Source: Rhynchonema sp. JSB1_4 (lineage: Eukaryota; Nematoda; Chromadorea; Monhysterida; Xyalidae). From it: DNA of 64,000 bases. This document shows, in pieces, positions 1-11,708 of the stretch (position 1 is the first letter of the stretch; each line of letters opens with the position of its first letter). The translations under genes and the position numbers were made by a program. The DNA lies in NCBI GenBank assembly GCA_030248065.1, contig JASAMV010007403.1:1-64000 (forward strand). The letters run 5' to 3'. The notes beneath the pieces are model-generated. The model was not told the origin of the DNA and made no database searches. It saw only the letters and a list, made by a program, of their open reading frames with translations.

Positions 1-2
1 GA

Positions 3-1090
3 GATTTCTTTTCACTTTGCGCTTTCATCCTCAAGGGGTTCATGGCAGCGCTTGAACGTTTCAAAATGGATGACCGCACAATCTACAAGTCGTTGGTGCT
101 GTATTCGGATGGAAGGTGAGATACATACAGTAAGTGAAGTTGTTTTGTTTTATAATCAAAATAAGTGTCATCTGTTTCAAACGATCGATTAATGCTACAA
201 TTTTGCATCAAGAGCACGCGTCAGATTGTGCAGTGCGAGAGATGCATACATACCTACAACCCATTTTCTGCTTTTTGCTGTGTGTCTCATGCCAAAGGCC
301 GCTCTCTGATATTCAATACCAGCGGAGAGCGAAGTCATTAGCTACATACCGCGCGCCGAAGCCTGAAAGTAAGCGTGAGCCTAAGTAAACTGTATGACTG
401 TGATCAAACATACAGAAAATCGTTGAAAAAATTGTAGAAACTTCTGTTGAATGTCAGGTCAAAGGAAGAACGAAAGCAATATTCATTGTTTCAGATCGAC
501 AATGGGCGGCGATGCGTGGGGTACAGCTGCATTACTGCGTTTCACATACGGCATCACAGTGATAGCAGTTGGCATACCTGGGGTCAGAGGACCGGTCGAT
601 CTGACGTCATTGACACACATATGTGGGAACACGGAGTTCGTTTTTTCAGTTGTTTTACTCAGTTGTCCCTTGCCGTTGTTTAGTATAGTCGGTCCATCAG
701 CCCATGGCACTCTTGTTTGGGGGTTCAGGTTCCGTTGTAAAAATTGTTCCTCCGCAAGGCAACGTCTTTATTTTAACGGCGCACAACAATAAAATAAAAA
801 CCGATTACTCTTTCTTTTCGTTTTCGTAAGCCATCCGGAACCGGAACAGCACTGGATCCTGTCAAGCCTTTCAGCTGACAAAAAGTGTCATGAGCTGATG
901 GATGGACCATACTTCTGTCTATTCAACAGTGTTTTGTCACGGCAATCTTTCGTGTTATTCGCTTTTCAGCTATATTGTCAGCATAAACAACATCGCGGAC
1001 TTGCCTCATACAGTTGTCGACATTGACGACTTGTTCCCATGCGATTGTGCCTCAACCTGCACGCCAACCGTTAGTCCACCGATCAGTTGA
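3..1090 (+). CDS. 3' end of an unrecognised gene (two exons)
   Basis: Two exons join in phase. The first runs from the window edge to 115 and ends at a strong donor (AAG|GTGAGA). The second is 970-1090, after TTTTCAG, and ends with TGA. The joined reading is about 77 residues and contains KGFMAALERFKMDDRTIYKS, then SYIVSINNIADLPHTVVDID, then a short tail with three cysteines. I do not recognise the family. The intron carries a 220-bp TA-type MITE at 688-907. The gene is cut by the window start, and an extra exon in the intron cannot be excluded. The call rests on splice signals and frame only. Confidence 0.4.
688..907. mobile_element. TA-type MITE, family A, copy 1
   Basis: A 220-bp element inside the intron of the first gene. 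It matches the copy at 35042-35258 over most of its length. The ends are inverted: GTC..CATCAGC..CATGGCAC on the left, GTGTCATGAGCTGATGGA on the right. The left side still has the TA target; the right TA has become CA. Tc1/mariner-like by target site. No coding capacity. Confidence 0.75.
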
Positions 1091-1735
1091 AAAAGGCTCG
1101 ATTGGGCTCATAGCCATAGTGAAACAAAAAACAAGAATGCAGTGATTAAAAGGGGTGCTTTCACGTTCTGTAGCATGCCCGTGATGGAACTGTTAGTCCC
1201 AAAGGTTACTATAGTTTATGATTACTGTGTTTGGGAGTTTTATAAATTTTATTTTTGGGGAATATTTTGTTGATAAAAAGCTATACGATCGCAGATCACC
1301 AGCGGACAAGTATAACATCTCGCATAGAAAGCATGCGATGATATGAATAGATCATCCACAGGCTTGCCTTTGTGCTTGTTGTGGCTGCGGTTGTGCAGGC
1401 GCGTCACCCCTGCATTTAATCCCTGGAACGTGCCACTCCTCGCAGCGTGGTCAAATTGGCTCCCGAGGAGGGCCCCGTTTCGGAAAGAACAAGGAAAATG
1501 GACCCTTAAATCGCAGGCTTTTCGCTCTGATACACTTTAAAGCTCCAAAGATCGCGCGCTTCGGGCGCCAGTACACCGATTTGCAAGAGAAGTTGACGTT
1601 CGCGCGCGTGGAAAGTGCCAAAAATTCACGCGCATTGTCGCATTTTGTTTCGTGCCAAATTCTAACAAGCACTAGATTCACAAGTAGGTGTACATATATG
1701 TACGTACAGGACGAATGTGCACACGGCATACAATA
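1091..1735. other. intergenic, nothing recognised
   Basis: No coding exon, RNA gene or clear repeat is recognised between the first gene and the possible minus-strand gene. Confidence 0.4.
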
Positions 1736-2174
1736 TCAGGGTAAGACGCTGTTGGGGTTCCAGTTACGCCCTTCCGTTTGTTTATCAAGGATGCCGATCA
1801 AGGATAAGTTCGGATTTCCGTAGTTGTTGATGAGTGTCCGGATGCCCCAGATGCATGAGATGGTAAAATAGCCGAGTCCGAGTAGTGCCCGTGTGAATGC
1901 TTGATATCTGATCGTTCGGTACTCTTTCTTCTTTCGCAATGGTTCGTAGAGTTATAGACGGCGATCACAATAAAACTTACAGGTATAACAAGGATGCGCA
2001 GACCTGGAATACAAGTTCCAAAGGTTTGCCTCGATTGAAACATCGCCATGCACTTGTGGCTGGCTGGTGGCTCATCGGTTTCGTGAAGCAAAGGCAAAAT
2101 TTGACACCCTCACCTTGACTTCCATGGAGAGAGGGTTGAGCCCATCGTTCATCCACTGATCAACCACACACGAA
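1736..2174 (-). CDS. possible 3' end of a minus-strand membrane-protein gene
   Basis: Three minus-strand exons join in phase. They are 2174-2114 (donor AAG|GTGAGG), 2003-1981 (23 nt, donor CCT|GTAAGT) and 1907-1736, which ends with TGA. The joined reading is about 85 residues. It includes VVDQWMNDGLNPLSMEVK, then a hydrophobic stretch ALLGLGYFTISCIWGIRTLI that could be a membrane segment, then a polar C-terminus. The family is not recognised. Two strong donors and consistent phases are the only support. Upstream exons were not found, and a plus-strand reading near 2222-2300 competes. Confidence 0.3.
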
Positions 2175-2999
2175 CTGTGCATTGGTTTAGAAAGTCAGCT
2201 CGTCAGAATCCAGCCTCTTTTCAGGACCACTTTTTGTGGACCGCAGAAGGAGGAACTAAAGCCGAAGTATGGGAAATTGAGTCCTTATGCATGGTATATG
2301 TATGAAGTTTGTGATAAAGTTGAACCTGTATGGTGATCATGCTGCACCGCAATACAATGCAATCATTCAAGCTCAACACACGGTCAACAAACCACGCAGC
2401 TGGCTCTGGCTCGTGTGCGTTTCGAATGTTTCGGTCACACAAGCTGTATATTTTATTTAACGGTTAAATTTTATCAAGATCACATGAATGTTCCACAGGT
2501 ACAGATTCTACAGGTATACATTCTACAGGTACGTACATACAGTACTATATTACAGATACATAGTGACGGAGTTCATACCATTAAGGTCGAGAAAGTGGCT
2601 GATAAGTCGACAAATTTTCTTGCACCTGAAGAAATTTTCGAAGCACCAGTTTTTAGTTAAGCACCAAGCACGATGTTATGTTTTTGCTTACATAGCTTGC
2701 ACGTTATGCAGCTACATAAATGCCCCATGAACCGTCTTGCACCATGGGCCGTCTTGCACCATCGACTCTCTTGCACCGTGGACCCTTTGAACACTGGACC
2801 CTGTTGGCACGCAACCGCAAGTGCAACTGGCACCCCCGTCATCACGCAATAACAGGTGTGACATTTCGCACGATAACTGATGATAAAACAAGCAGTATGG
2901 ACCGTGACGACGATTATAAGAAGTGCATCAATTGCGACTAAACAGATATTTTTGATCACGTGCCATTCACAACATAATCAGTTTCGTAGAAGCCTGGAA
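2175..2999. other. upstream flank of the lipase gene
   Basis: Contains short imperfect direct repeats at about 2500-2555 (ACAGGTA motifs) and at 2725-2800 (CTTGCACC motifs). No exon or promoter element can be named. Confidence 0.35.
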
Positions 3000-5900
3000 A
3001 TGAAACTGCTGTTCGCAGCTGGTCTGTTGTTGTTCGCAGTGGCGAGTCCGCTGAAGTCGGACAAAAATGGTGAAAAAATGTTGCATTCTGACGCTGAAGT
3101 TGACCTGGACACGGTAGGTTATACAAGTTTATTCGTTGCGTGGCGGGTCACATTGTACAGCAATAAGATATATGTATGTAAGTATACGGGTTACATATAA
3201 AATGTGCATTATGCACGAATTAAGCACACGATTCTCCAGGGGACCTCATTTGGCAGACGAGCAGAGACGGGCATTTCCGTCCCGATCACCGTATAATATT
3301 CCCCGACCATTTAGGGCAGCTTCATAAAATACCGACCATTTTGTTGACTGTTGTTGGACTGGACTGATTACATGGCGATTGGTGTATGTGTATTGAATAT
3401 CATGCTGTATTGTACGCATCTTGGGTTCTCTTGGATCGCCGAATTTTTTGGGATTCGCGACTGAGCGGGCGCACTATGGATGAAGTTGGTCTTAGGAACA
3501 GACTACATAAGATTCATTCAGCCGGGCATCATCAAACATTGGGGTTATCCGGTCGAAGAGATCCCAGTGACCACCGATGATGGCTACATTCTGACGATGC
3601 ACCGTATTCCACGTGGCAAATCGGGCGTGAGACTCGATCCAGCCACGCGACCAGTTGTGTTGCTGCAACACGGACTCGAGGCAAGCAGCTCGAATTGGGT
3701 GACAAACATGCCGTGGCAATCGCTCGGTTGGTGTGACTGTCGGCATGAAGCATGTATCACATTCGATAAGCTTAAAAAAGTTACTGATTAAAAACGCTAC
3801 TGATTAAAACGCTGTCCTAGACCAGTCGAAACCAATGTCATTAGGAAGTTTGGAATTTACGGTGGTGTCAGGATCAACGAACGCGTACGATTTCAAGTTC
3901 CTTTCATCTGACGTCTTGCACAGGTTTCTTGATGGCCGATCTCGGATGGGATGTCTGGATGGGCAACTTCCGTGGCAACACGTATTCGAAGCGACATGTC
4001 AACATCTCACCGTCTGATGATCGATTTTGGGCATTCAGGTACGGTATTCAATCAATTCGGGCTCGTGCGATCTTCTTGAGATTACTTGGTCATCTGGTGT
4101 ATTCTCACTGACGATGGCCTGGTGCAGCGATAGACGTTTTGAAAACGTTTGTAAACCGGGCAATCGCAGAAATGTGCGGCATAATTTACACTGTGTGGGA
4201 TCATCGGCTTGCTTGTCACCACAAGTTTCAAGACCTCGCCCACCAGTACACCAACGAATATTTTCAATTCCAGTTTCGACGAAATGGCCAAATTCGACCT
4301 GCCCAAAATGATTGACACTGTTCTCAAGACGACCGGTCGTGATCAGCTGTATTTTGTCGGCCATTCTGAGGGCACAATGACCGTATTTGCGCAGGGTTCT
4401 GTCGATCCCAACTTTGGCAAGAAGATCAAGAAATTCTTCGCCCTCGCTCCCGTCGCATATCTTGGTCACATGGGCGGACTGATTTCCTACATTGCGCCCT
4501 TCACTAATCAACTTGAGGTCTGATCGGGTATATTATATACATGTATTGGTCGCACAATGACCATATAAGAATTCATCAAAATCAATCCTGATTTTCACGT
4601 TCAGTCACTCTTAACTACTGTGCTACTTGTGATTCTCGCAAAACATTTTCACCTGAAAATAATCCAGCAGAGCACCCACGTTGCTGCGGGTCTGAAACAT
4701 TTTACTGACACATTCTTTGTGTGTGATTGTGCAATGCAACGTCATTGCCCCGTCACTTTCCTGCTTTACGATTCAGGAAAAAAAGTTGACCAATTCTTAT
4801 AAAGTCATTGTGCGACCAATACCAGCTTGTTCCTTCTCAAAAGAGGGCATACAAAAACACAACCATTACAGCGAACTAAGGTCAAATCCGGAATCCGGAA
4901 ACCGGAAATAGTTTGCATGCAAAAATACAAAACATTTCCGGACTCCGGAAATATTTCCGGAAAACGCAGAAATTTACATGCAAAAATAATGCGTTTTCCG
5001 GAAATATTTCAGGATTCCGGTTTCCGGATTCAACCTACATAAGTCCGCCCTAAGCCGTAGCTTTTTTCAGTCATTTTAAAAAAAATGCGTGAATTTAATT
5101 TTTACAGCTTCTTCTAAAATGGATCGGTGGTTACGGCGAGTTTCTGCCGAGCAACGAGCTGACGCATCTAGTGGCCAAATACATGTGCGGCCCGTGGGGA
5201 ATTCAGGCGTTGTGCGAAAACGTGTTGTTTTTGATTGCTGGCGCTGACAGTAAACAAATGAATGAGGTTCGTTTGGTTCAATTTTTATCTGTCAACGGGA
5301 GAAAAATCAGCTTCGAAGCATTAGAAACGCTCCAGACCAGAATCCCAGTTTATCTGGCGCATGTTCCCGCGGGTACATCGGCTCAGAACGTGGTCCATTT
5401 TGGTCAATGCGTGAATCACCCAGGCCGATATCCGATGTACGATTGGGGAAAGGATGTGAACATGAAGAAATACGGTCAGGTGGGTCATGGATCACATCAA
5501 CCTTTTACGGATGCTTTTCTCTGAGTGTTTGTGGCCATGTGTTGACATTTTGCGAAAAATTTGTTGTGGTCTTATTGTCAGCCACTGGGTGTAGCCCTGA
5601 CGAGGGCTGTTAGGTTAGGGTAAGGCGCCTGACAACTGCGCCCCACCAGGCGCGTTACCCTAACCCAACAGCCCTCGTGACAGCTACCCACAGTAGCTGG
5701 CAATAAGACCACAAAAAATTTTCCTACTGAAGCTGCATGTGATGTGGTCGCAAAAATTTTAACCATAAGTTACGTTTCCTGATGAGTCATTTACGCTGGT
5801 CAAAGCTGGAAAGCCGCCAGCCGACTATTAATCAGAAAAATAGTGCTCGAACAGCAATTGCAAACTCCACCTCATTCCGTTCATCTGCCCCCAAAATGTC

Positions 5901-6422
5901 AAAAGCTGATTAAATCCACAGCCGGAAGCCCCAGTGAACTTGATCCTTAATCGGAATGAGCGTTAACTGAGCGCTCTCGCTGTGTAATTTCGTTCATTGG
6001 CGCTTTGGACTGGAATCAGAAACGGACTCTGCTGTCTCGGAAATAAACCGATTTGTCTCACAGGCCACACCACCTGAATACGACATGAGCAAGGCGTCAG
6101 TGCCGACCTACATATTCCGAGGTGATCTGGACGTATTAGCTGACCCAACGGATGTGGACTTATTGACCGACCAATTACCTGATTTGAAAAGGTCAGGACA
6201 GGATTAAAAACTACATTTCTGTTTTTTTTAAATTTGTGAATGAATTTTTGAAGGGATTATGATTTCCAGCCAAATCAATCTTAAAAAAATTATGCTTTTT
6301 TTGACATGGTTTGTAGAGTGTTTCGACTGCCGTTATTCAACCATCTGGATTTCATCTGGGGTTTGAATGCACCTGGTCAAGTGTACCAGCCGATCATCAA
6401 ATTGATTGAAGAGGATTTGTGA
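3000..6422 (+). CDS. acid/gastric-type triacylglycerol lipase, secreted
   Basis: Hydrolyses fatty-acid esters in the gut lumen or lysosome (family knowledge). Eight exons join in phase to 404 residues, close to the usual ~400: 3000-3113, 3522-3726, 3924-4038, 4274-4517, 5108-5266, 5336-5479, 6064-6191, 6317-6422. Residues 1-16 form a signal peptide. The lipase N-terminal signature ([20 protein letters not shown]) follows, then the oxyanion segment LLQHGLEAS. The nucleophile is Ser176 in GHSEG, the acid is Asp350 in GDLDVLADP, and His379 lies in NHLDFIWG. The Asp-His spacing of 29 equals that of mammalian gastric lipase. The start is the ATG that opens the signal peptide; exon 2 starts at CCG after TTCAG because this restores family spacing. 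Introns 4 and 6 carry palindromic repeats. The gene looks intact. Confidence 0.93.
4876..5055. repeat. palindromic CCGGAAA-rich repeat, copy 1
   Basis: Lies in lipase intron 4. The left half, with motifs such as ATCCGGAATCCGGAAACCGG, is mirrored in the right half, so the whole could fold back. A related but more diverged copy lies in a FAS intron at about 60696-61014 and shares the ending TTCAACCTA..AAGTCCGC. Probably a non-autonomous mobile element; no target duplication is visible. Confidence 0.6.
5554..5722. repeat. long hairpin in lipase intron 6
   Basis: Arms of about 75 bases face each other around a short loop near 5635. Matching pairs include GTGGTCTTATTG/CAATAAGACCAC and GGGCTGTTAGGTTAGGGTAA against its complement. 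Probably a foldback MITE. It lies wholly within the intron, so the protein is not affected. Confidence 0.7.
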
Positions 6423-7268
6423 TTCATTCTGAAATACTTTATATTACTGGCGGTTTCCTATTTTAGTTCGTGGGTGTAGTTCTGGGTTTAGGATCAAGCA
6501 CATTTGCTTTGACCACAGTTTTTCCTCATCGTGCGTACATACATACTGTAGGTCGCAGACCCAGATAAAAAAAAATCAGATCGATCACCTGGTCGGTCTT
6601 GGTCAGAGTACAGCGCAAGTTACATACAGTATATTATAGCTATAATGAACAGGCGATGATTCAAAAACATCGTTTCATTTCGTTTCGTCACGTGAACATT
6701 TGCTGTCACGCTGTGTGGTGTATGCCTTTCATTTCTTGACTGTCTGCGCCGCGTTTTTTTCACCTCTAATGATGCACATAATTCACTTAATATTCTGATT
6801 GAAAAAAATCGCCTGAACAGTAGCAATGTGTAAACCTATTCATGCCCATGTTATTACGTAATTATGCACAGGGTGGTCAAAAAACGGAAGAAAAAATCGC
6901 CATGAAATTATTTACTGTTTAGTGTTTTAATTTATTTGCACGTTTGCACATTTAGGGTGGTCCAAAAACCTATGCCTGGTTAATGATGACGTACGCGCCA
7001 TAGAGTAAACAGGGTTAAAATGGGTTTACAACGGCGAGTATCAGGAATTTTTGGAAGCATGGAAAATCGGTTTAATTTTTATTCGGGCCTTTTGGGTCTG
7101 GAAATAACAGGATCCAATGCTCGGAACCCAAGTTGGATGTGCGTTATTGCACACAGAATGTCAAGGCAGGACCATTGAAATGACGAAATTCACGTTCGGA
7201 TCGGCCGCGTCCCGAAATCCCACAACTCGTATTTTTTGTCCGATTGAACTCGATTTACGTGTTCCGTG
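6423..7268. other. intergenic, probable old element ends
   Basis: GGGTGGTC(C)AAAAA motifs occur at about 6871 and 6955. A diverged mirror (TTTTTTGAACCACGC) lies at about 7828-7843, just right of the 540-bp foldback element, so the foldback may sit inside an older, decayed element. No exon seen. Confidence 0.35.
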
Positions 7269-7272
7269 TTAA

Positions 7273-7811
7273 AGGGTGTGTCTAACGTCTCCTAACCCCA
7301 TGTTTTGTTGGGTGGAATTGAAAGATGTCTTCGAAAAGCCGCCGTGTGCAAAAAACCGCGACTTCTAACTTGCTAAATCGCGAAATCTTGAGGGTTACTT
7401 TTCGAATTAAATCAATTTCCGGACACAAAATTCAGACTGAGCAGACAAGAAAAGTTACGAAGCGAAACACACACAAACCAGCTTCTGTAGGTTAAATGAA
7501 ACATTCATTATGTCCACAGTCAAGCCAGCAGCCAGAGCATTGTGTGTTGAGCGTTTACGTGCATTGTATAGGCGGCTGAGCCGCGCTTAAACATGCAATG
7601 TTTCAGCAGAAAAACGCCAAACGTGAGTAGCGCGCACTCAAAAGCGCCTGGAGTTTTGTGTCCGGAAATTGATTTAATTCGAAAAGTAACCCTCAATATT
7701 TCGCGATTTAGCGAGCTAGAAGACGCGGTTTTTTGCACACAGTGGCCTGTCGAGGTCATCTTTCGATTGCACCCAATAAAACATGGGGTTAAGAGACGTT
7801 AGACACACCCT
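7273..7811. mobile_element. TTAA foldback MITE, copy 1 (539 bp)
   Basis: Flanked by TTAA at 7269-7272 and 7812-7815. The ends read AGGGTGTGTCTAACGTCTC and its complement, and the arms pair for about 165 bases. The TTAA target is typical of piggyBac-like and some other DNA transposons. No transposase. ORFs of 69-79 codons inside are shadows of the repeat. Confidence 0.9.
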
Positions 7812-7815
7812 TTAA

Positions 7816-9602
7816 CCTAGCGTCGCTTTTTTGAACCACGCTATAGGCATCGTACATATGTGTAATGTGCAAACTATTTTCAAGCAAAGGAAAGAACTTA
7901 TGCTAACCAATCTATGACTTGGCGATAAAAACTATAGCCAGGAACATTGTCCGTCGTCTGTGATTGATCACCAAAATTTTCACACTTGCTTACCCTCATG
8001 AAACATCAGATATTCGAATACCGCTGCAAAAATGTTCTTTTTATACCAAATAAATACATATTGTATAGCATCAACAGCGACTGAAATGTTGGGCATTCAA
8101 AATCTGTTAGCATAAGCGCGCGTTTTCTGCGCGCCAACCAAGTACTATAATAGTGTGAATATCGTCGTAAACTTGTGGTATCGCCCTCTTACGAAGAACA
8201 AATAAATTGCGTGTTCGAATAAAAAACACAAAATTGTGGACGGAAGTTAGTTTGTAACGTGTTCTGCGCGTGACCAGGGAGTGAATTGGTGATGTCACAA
8301 AACATACATACATACTGTAGGTACAATTTTTGCAACAAAACTCCTACTCTTCAACAATCTATGTAGATGATCAAGTAACAGGTCAGGTCCAATATCGTTC
8401 TCAGACGCTTGGTAGATAATATTATAATACAACCTGCTTGTGACCTGTGCAAGACATTTGCCACACAGTGCAAACTAAACTTCTTCTGCAACATGACAAC
8501 CAGCTGCAAGCAACTACATACATATTGATACAATGCACACGAGAGCAGCGTAGTGTCCACAGAAAATTAATTTCATGTTTCACGCACATCAACACGCTCG
8601 TTATTATTATACATTTTTATCTATTGGTTGCGCTTCCAACGATTTTTAATGAGCAGTCCGCATGTCGAAAACTCTTAAAAATGTGGCGCAGCATTATCAT
8701 GACATAAAATTCACTACGAATATTACTTTTAAGACCCATCCCTACTGCGGAGATTAGCTGAATGACAGAATGAATGAATGAATGCACGCCCGCAGGTATT
8801 TACAACCTGTTCTCATGAGATTTTTCACTTTTCATAATTTAGAAGTTACATTTTTCATCCAATAATGAGTATAGAATCATTAGTAAAGAACAGGTCTCGA
8901 ACGGAGTTGTTTATCAGGATCGGGACTTTTTTTCTGTGATTTACATAGTAGTGTTTGGCTGTATTATACCAGCTACATATGTGTGTACAACGTGACTGCC
9001 TGACATTTCATTTGGTATGCTATATGAAATACGCTTCATAGATACATAGTCCGAAATCGGCATTTTTCTAGATTTCTGATGTCACACCCGCTTTTATCCA
9101 CTTTTATCAGGTCTATAATCCCATATCGGGATCAGGCGTTTTAATCGGGATCGGAATTTCAGGACTTTAAGTGATGAAATTTTTCCGGATTTGCATTTCG
9201 GGATCGGGATCTTGTTCGGTAAAGAAGCGAGGACCGGTATGGACGTTGCTGGCATGATCGGGTCCAGCGTGGTCGGGGGAGCCAAATGTGTTGGGCTATG
9301 TATGTAGTGAATACCTTGCGATTTTGTTGTTTCTCTGATTTTGCCCGGCCAAAAAGTTGCTCACCTGCGGGCTGTGAGACAATTTTACGCTGGACCAAAT
9401 TACAGAAACAACAGAATGGTAAGAAATGCTCTAACCTACCATTTTACACCCGAACCCGACCAAGCTCGACCCGACTATGCCAGCACAGTGCATACCGGCA
9501 AAGGCGATGTTTTCGAAAAGCATCGAGCCTCACATCAAAAGAAGTACATTATGTAGTATTTCCTCTTTATGCGAGTCAAAGGAAGCCGTGTCAACGTTGC
9601 AA
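7816..9602. other. intergenic, one decayed GATCCC-type repeat
   Basis: No exon recognised. At about 9095-9215 there are GGGATCGGGATC, TCGGGATCGGAATTTC and TTTCCGGATTTGCATTTC motifs. These look like a decayed, reversed relative of the hAT-like element at 46481-46922. Confidence 0.4.
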
Positions 9603-9806
9603 GCCAACTCCTATCTAAGGTCGAAAGTTCACGACTCCCCTTGAAAATGCAAAGAAAGAGAAATCACACGTGACATGCACGCTGCCAACGTCACCAGAAG
9701 CCAGAAACATTGTTTCGGCTTTTTACGTGGCGTGTGACGTTTGATTTCTCTTTTTGCATTGTCAAGGTGTATCGCATAATTTCGACCTTAGCTAGGAGCA
9801 ACTGGA
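9603..9806. repeat. imperfect foldback repeat
   Basis: AACTCCTATCTAAGGTCGAAA on the left is mirrored by TTTCGACCTTAGCTAGGAG on the right. Inner arms also pair (AATGCAAAGAAAGAGAAATC against GATTTCTCTTTTTGCATT). About 200 bp. Likely a MITE. Confidence 0.6.
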
Positions 9807-9869
9807 TCGCACGTTGAGCGGGTATTTGGGCCAATATAGTGCGTGAGATTAAAAAAAAGCTTTATTTAA

Positions 9870-10409
9870 AGGGTGTGTCTAACGTCTCCTAACCCCATGT
9901 TTTGTTGGGTGGAATTGAAAGATGACCTCGAAAGGCCGCCGTGTGCAAAAAACCGCGTCTTCTAACTAGCCAAATCGCGAAATCTTGAGGGTTACTTTTC
10001 GAATTAAATCAATTTCCGGACACAAAATTCAGACTGAGCTGACGAAAAAAAGCTGCGAAGCGAAACACACACAAACCAGCTTCTATGTGTTAAATGAAAC
10101 ATTCATTGTGTCCACAGTCAAGCCAGCAGCCAGAGCGGTGTGTGTTGAGCGTCTACGTGCATTGCATAGGCGGCTGAGCCGCGCTTAAACATGCAATGTT
10201 TCAGCAGAATAATGCCAAACGTGAGTAGCGCCCACTCAAAAGCGCCTGGAGTTTTGTGTCCGGAAATGGATTTAATTCGAAAAGTAACCTTCAAGATTTC
10301 GCGATTTAGCGAGTTACAAGACGCGGTTTTTTGCACACGCCGGCCTGCCGAGGCCATCTTTCGATTGCACCTCATAAAACATGGGGTTAAGAGACGTTAG
10401 ACACACCCT
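9870..10409. mobile_element. TTAA foldback MITE, copy 2 (540 bp)
   Basis: Flanked by TTAA at 9866-9869 and 10410-10413. It has the same length, orientation and termini as the copy at 7273-7811 and differs by scattered substitutions. The two lie about 2 kb apart, so either may be a local reinsertion. Confidence 0.9.
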
Positions 10410-10584
10410 TTAATCAAGGAATTTAGTGTCGGCTCGGACTCGATTTTTGTATTATTTCTTCATGTGTGCCTTGTTTTAACTTTTCAACTTGCCCTCGCGT
10501 TAAAATTCTCCATATTGTTGACCTGATCTGATGAGGCGACCAGTGTTTATTTACGTGTTTGCTTTGCAGAAAGATTTAAGAAAA

Positions 10585-10782
10585 ATGTCGCTAATCTGCA
10601 TAATTCTCGCGACTGTTTCGGTGGCATCGGCCGTGTCAACAGCATCAAAGTAGGTTGCACTTCCAGAATTGGGTAAAATTGCACAGTCTAAAATTGGTGT
10701 CTTACGAAATGCATCGAAAATTTTTTTCAAACTTTCAGCATGGAGGACGCGGTGTTCACTTATGTCATCCAATCCTGGGAAT
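10585..10782 (+). CDS. possible signal-peptide exon and second exon
   Basis: ATG at 10585 opens MSLICIILATVSVASAVSTA, a good signal peptide, and the exon ends at 10649 (AA|GTAGGT). A second exon, 10739-10782, follows TTTCAG and continues NMEDAVFTYVIQSWE in phase. The next exon is not resolved: a reading VHSLRAIDACWSLMRGHNRF from 10881 is open but not in matching phase. It may be the 5' end of the ShKT gene to its right, or a separate small secreted protein. Confidence 0.3.
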
Positions 10783-11708
10783 GTACGCTGCCAGCCTAAA
10801 ATTATGACGCTTCTTATTGTTGTTCGCTTTGTGCACTGCACGTTGTGTTTGTGTTCGCTGTGTCGGACCATTTCTGCAGGTCCACAGTCTGCGCGCCATT
10901 GATGCGTGTTGGTCATTGATGCGTGGACATAATCGATTTGCATTGCATGTGGCTCACATTCAGGCTCAGGCCCATGATGATTAGGCTTGAAAGCCAATAT
11001 TATTAGGCACCAGCCAAGCAGACCTGACCAACCCTAGAAAAGATCCACGAAAAGTGCACGTTTCGACTGTAAACAAGTCGATGCCAATAAAAGCCGAGGC
11101 GAATAAACGTCCGACTTTCGATTTGGGCTTCGTGTTTGATTTAGAGAGGTTATCATCAGCCAAACAGGGCAGGCACATGGAGAAGTAGAAGTTCAAGGCG
11201 TGGATCAATGACTTTACGCACGCATCAGCTTTACCAAACATCATGCATCATATCATGTACCCCCGAACGTTTCACAGTGATCGTGGTTAATAAGCAGCGT
11301 TATAATTTTAGCTGACTACTGGATATGTGAGCCAGATTTTTGCTTACGCTTTCGGCATGGCATGGGTTTCCTTGATGTTGTGTCGCATCAATGACCCGGC
11401 TAATGGCGGATACAGGCGTTCTTCTGTCCCATTCAATTACATGTTATTGTACCACTTTTGTCTAAAAACAGAGCTGGTGCGTGTGTGTCGCTTCACGTCT
11501 CTTTCAATGTCCCAGACATGATGATTCTGTGCTCTTGAAACGATCAGCACATGACTGTGATTTTCCACCCATTTGCCCAAGTCACATACTAGCCCTGAGT
11601 AGTGTAACATTTATCAGATATGTACTGCATAGCGCTAAGCACTGTCTGCATCACTGTTTAGCTTCAATCTGGAAATTTCCATATACATTCCATGTTAGCA
11701 AAATTCAG

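Noticed and set aside
3480..3521. Earlier start of lipase exon 2 at ATG 3480 or after 3485
   Set aside because: It would add about a dozen residues before the conserved HWGYP segment; acceptor TTCAG at 3521 restores the family spacing.
4035..4511. 158-codon minus-strand ORF
   Set aside because: Antisense shadow of lipase exon 4, whose frame carries the GHSEG motif.
10551..10997. 148-codon minus-strand ORF
   Set aside because: No family, no initiation context, and it overlaps a better plus-strand signal-peptide exon with splice sites. Not fully excluded.
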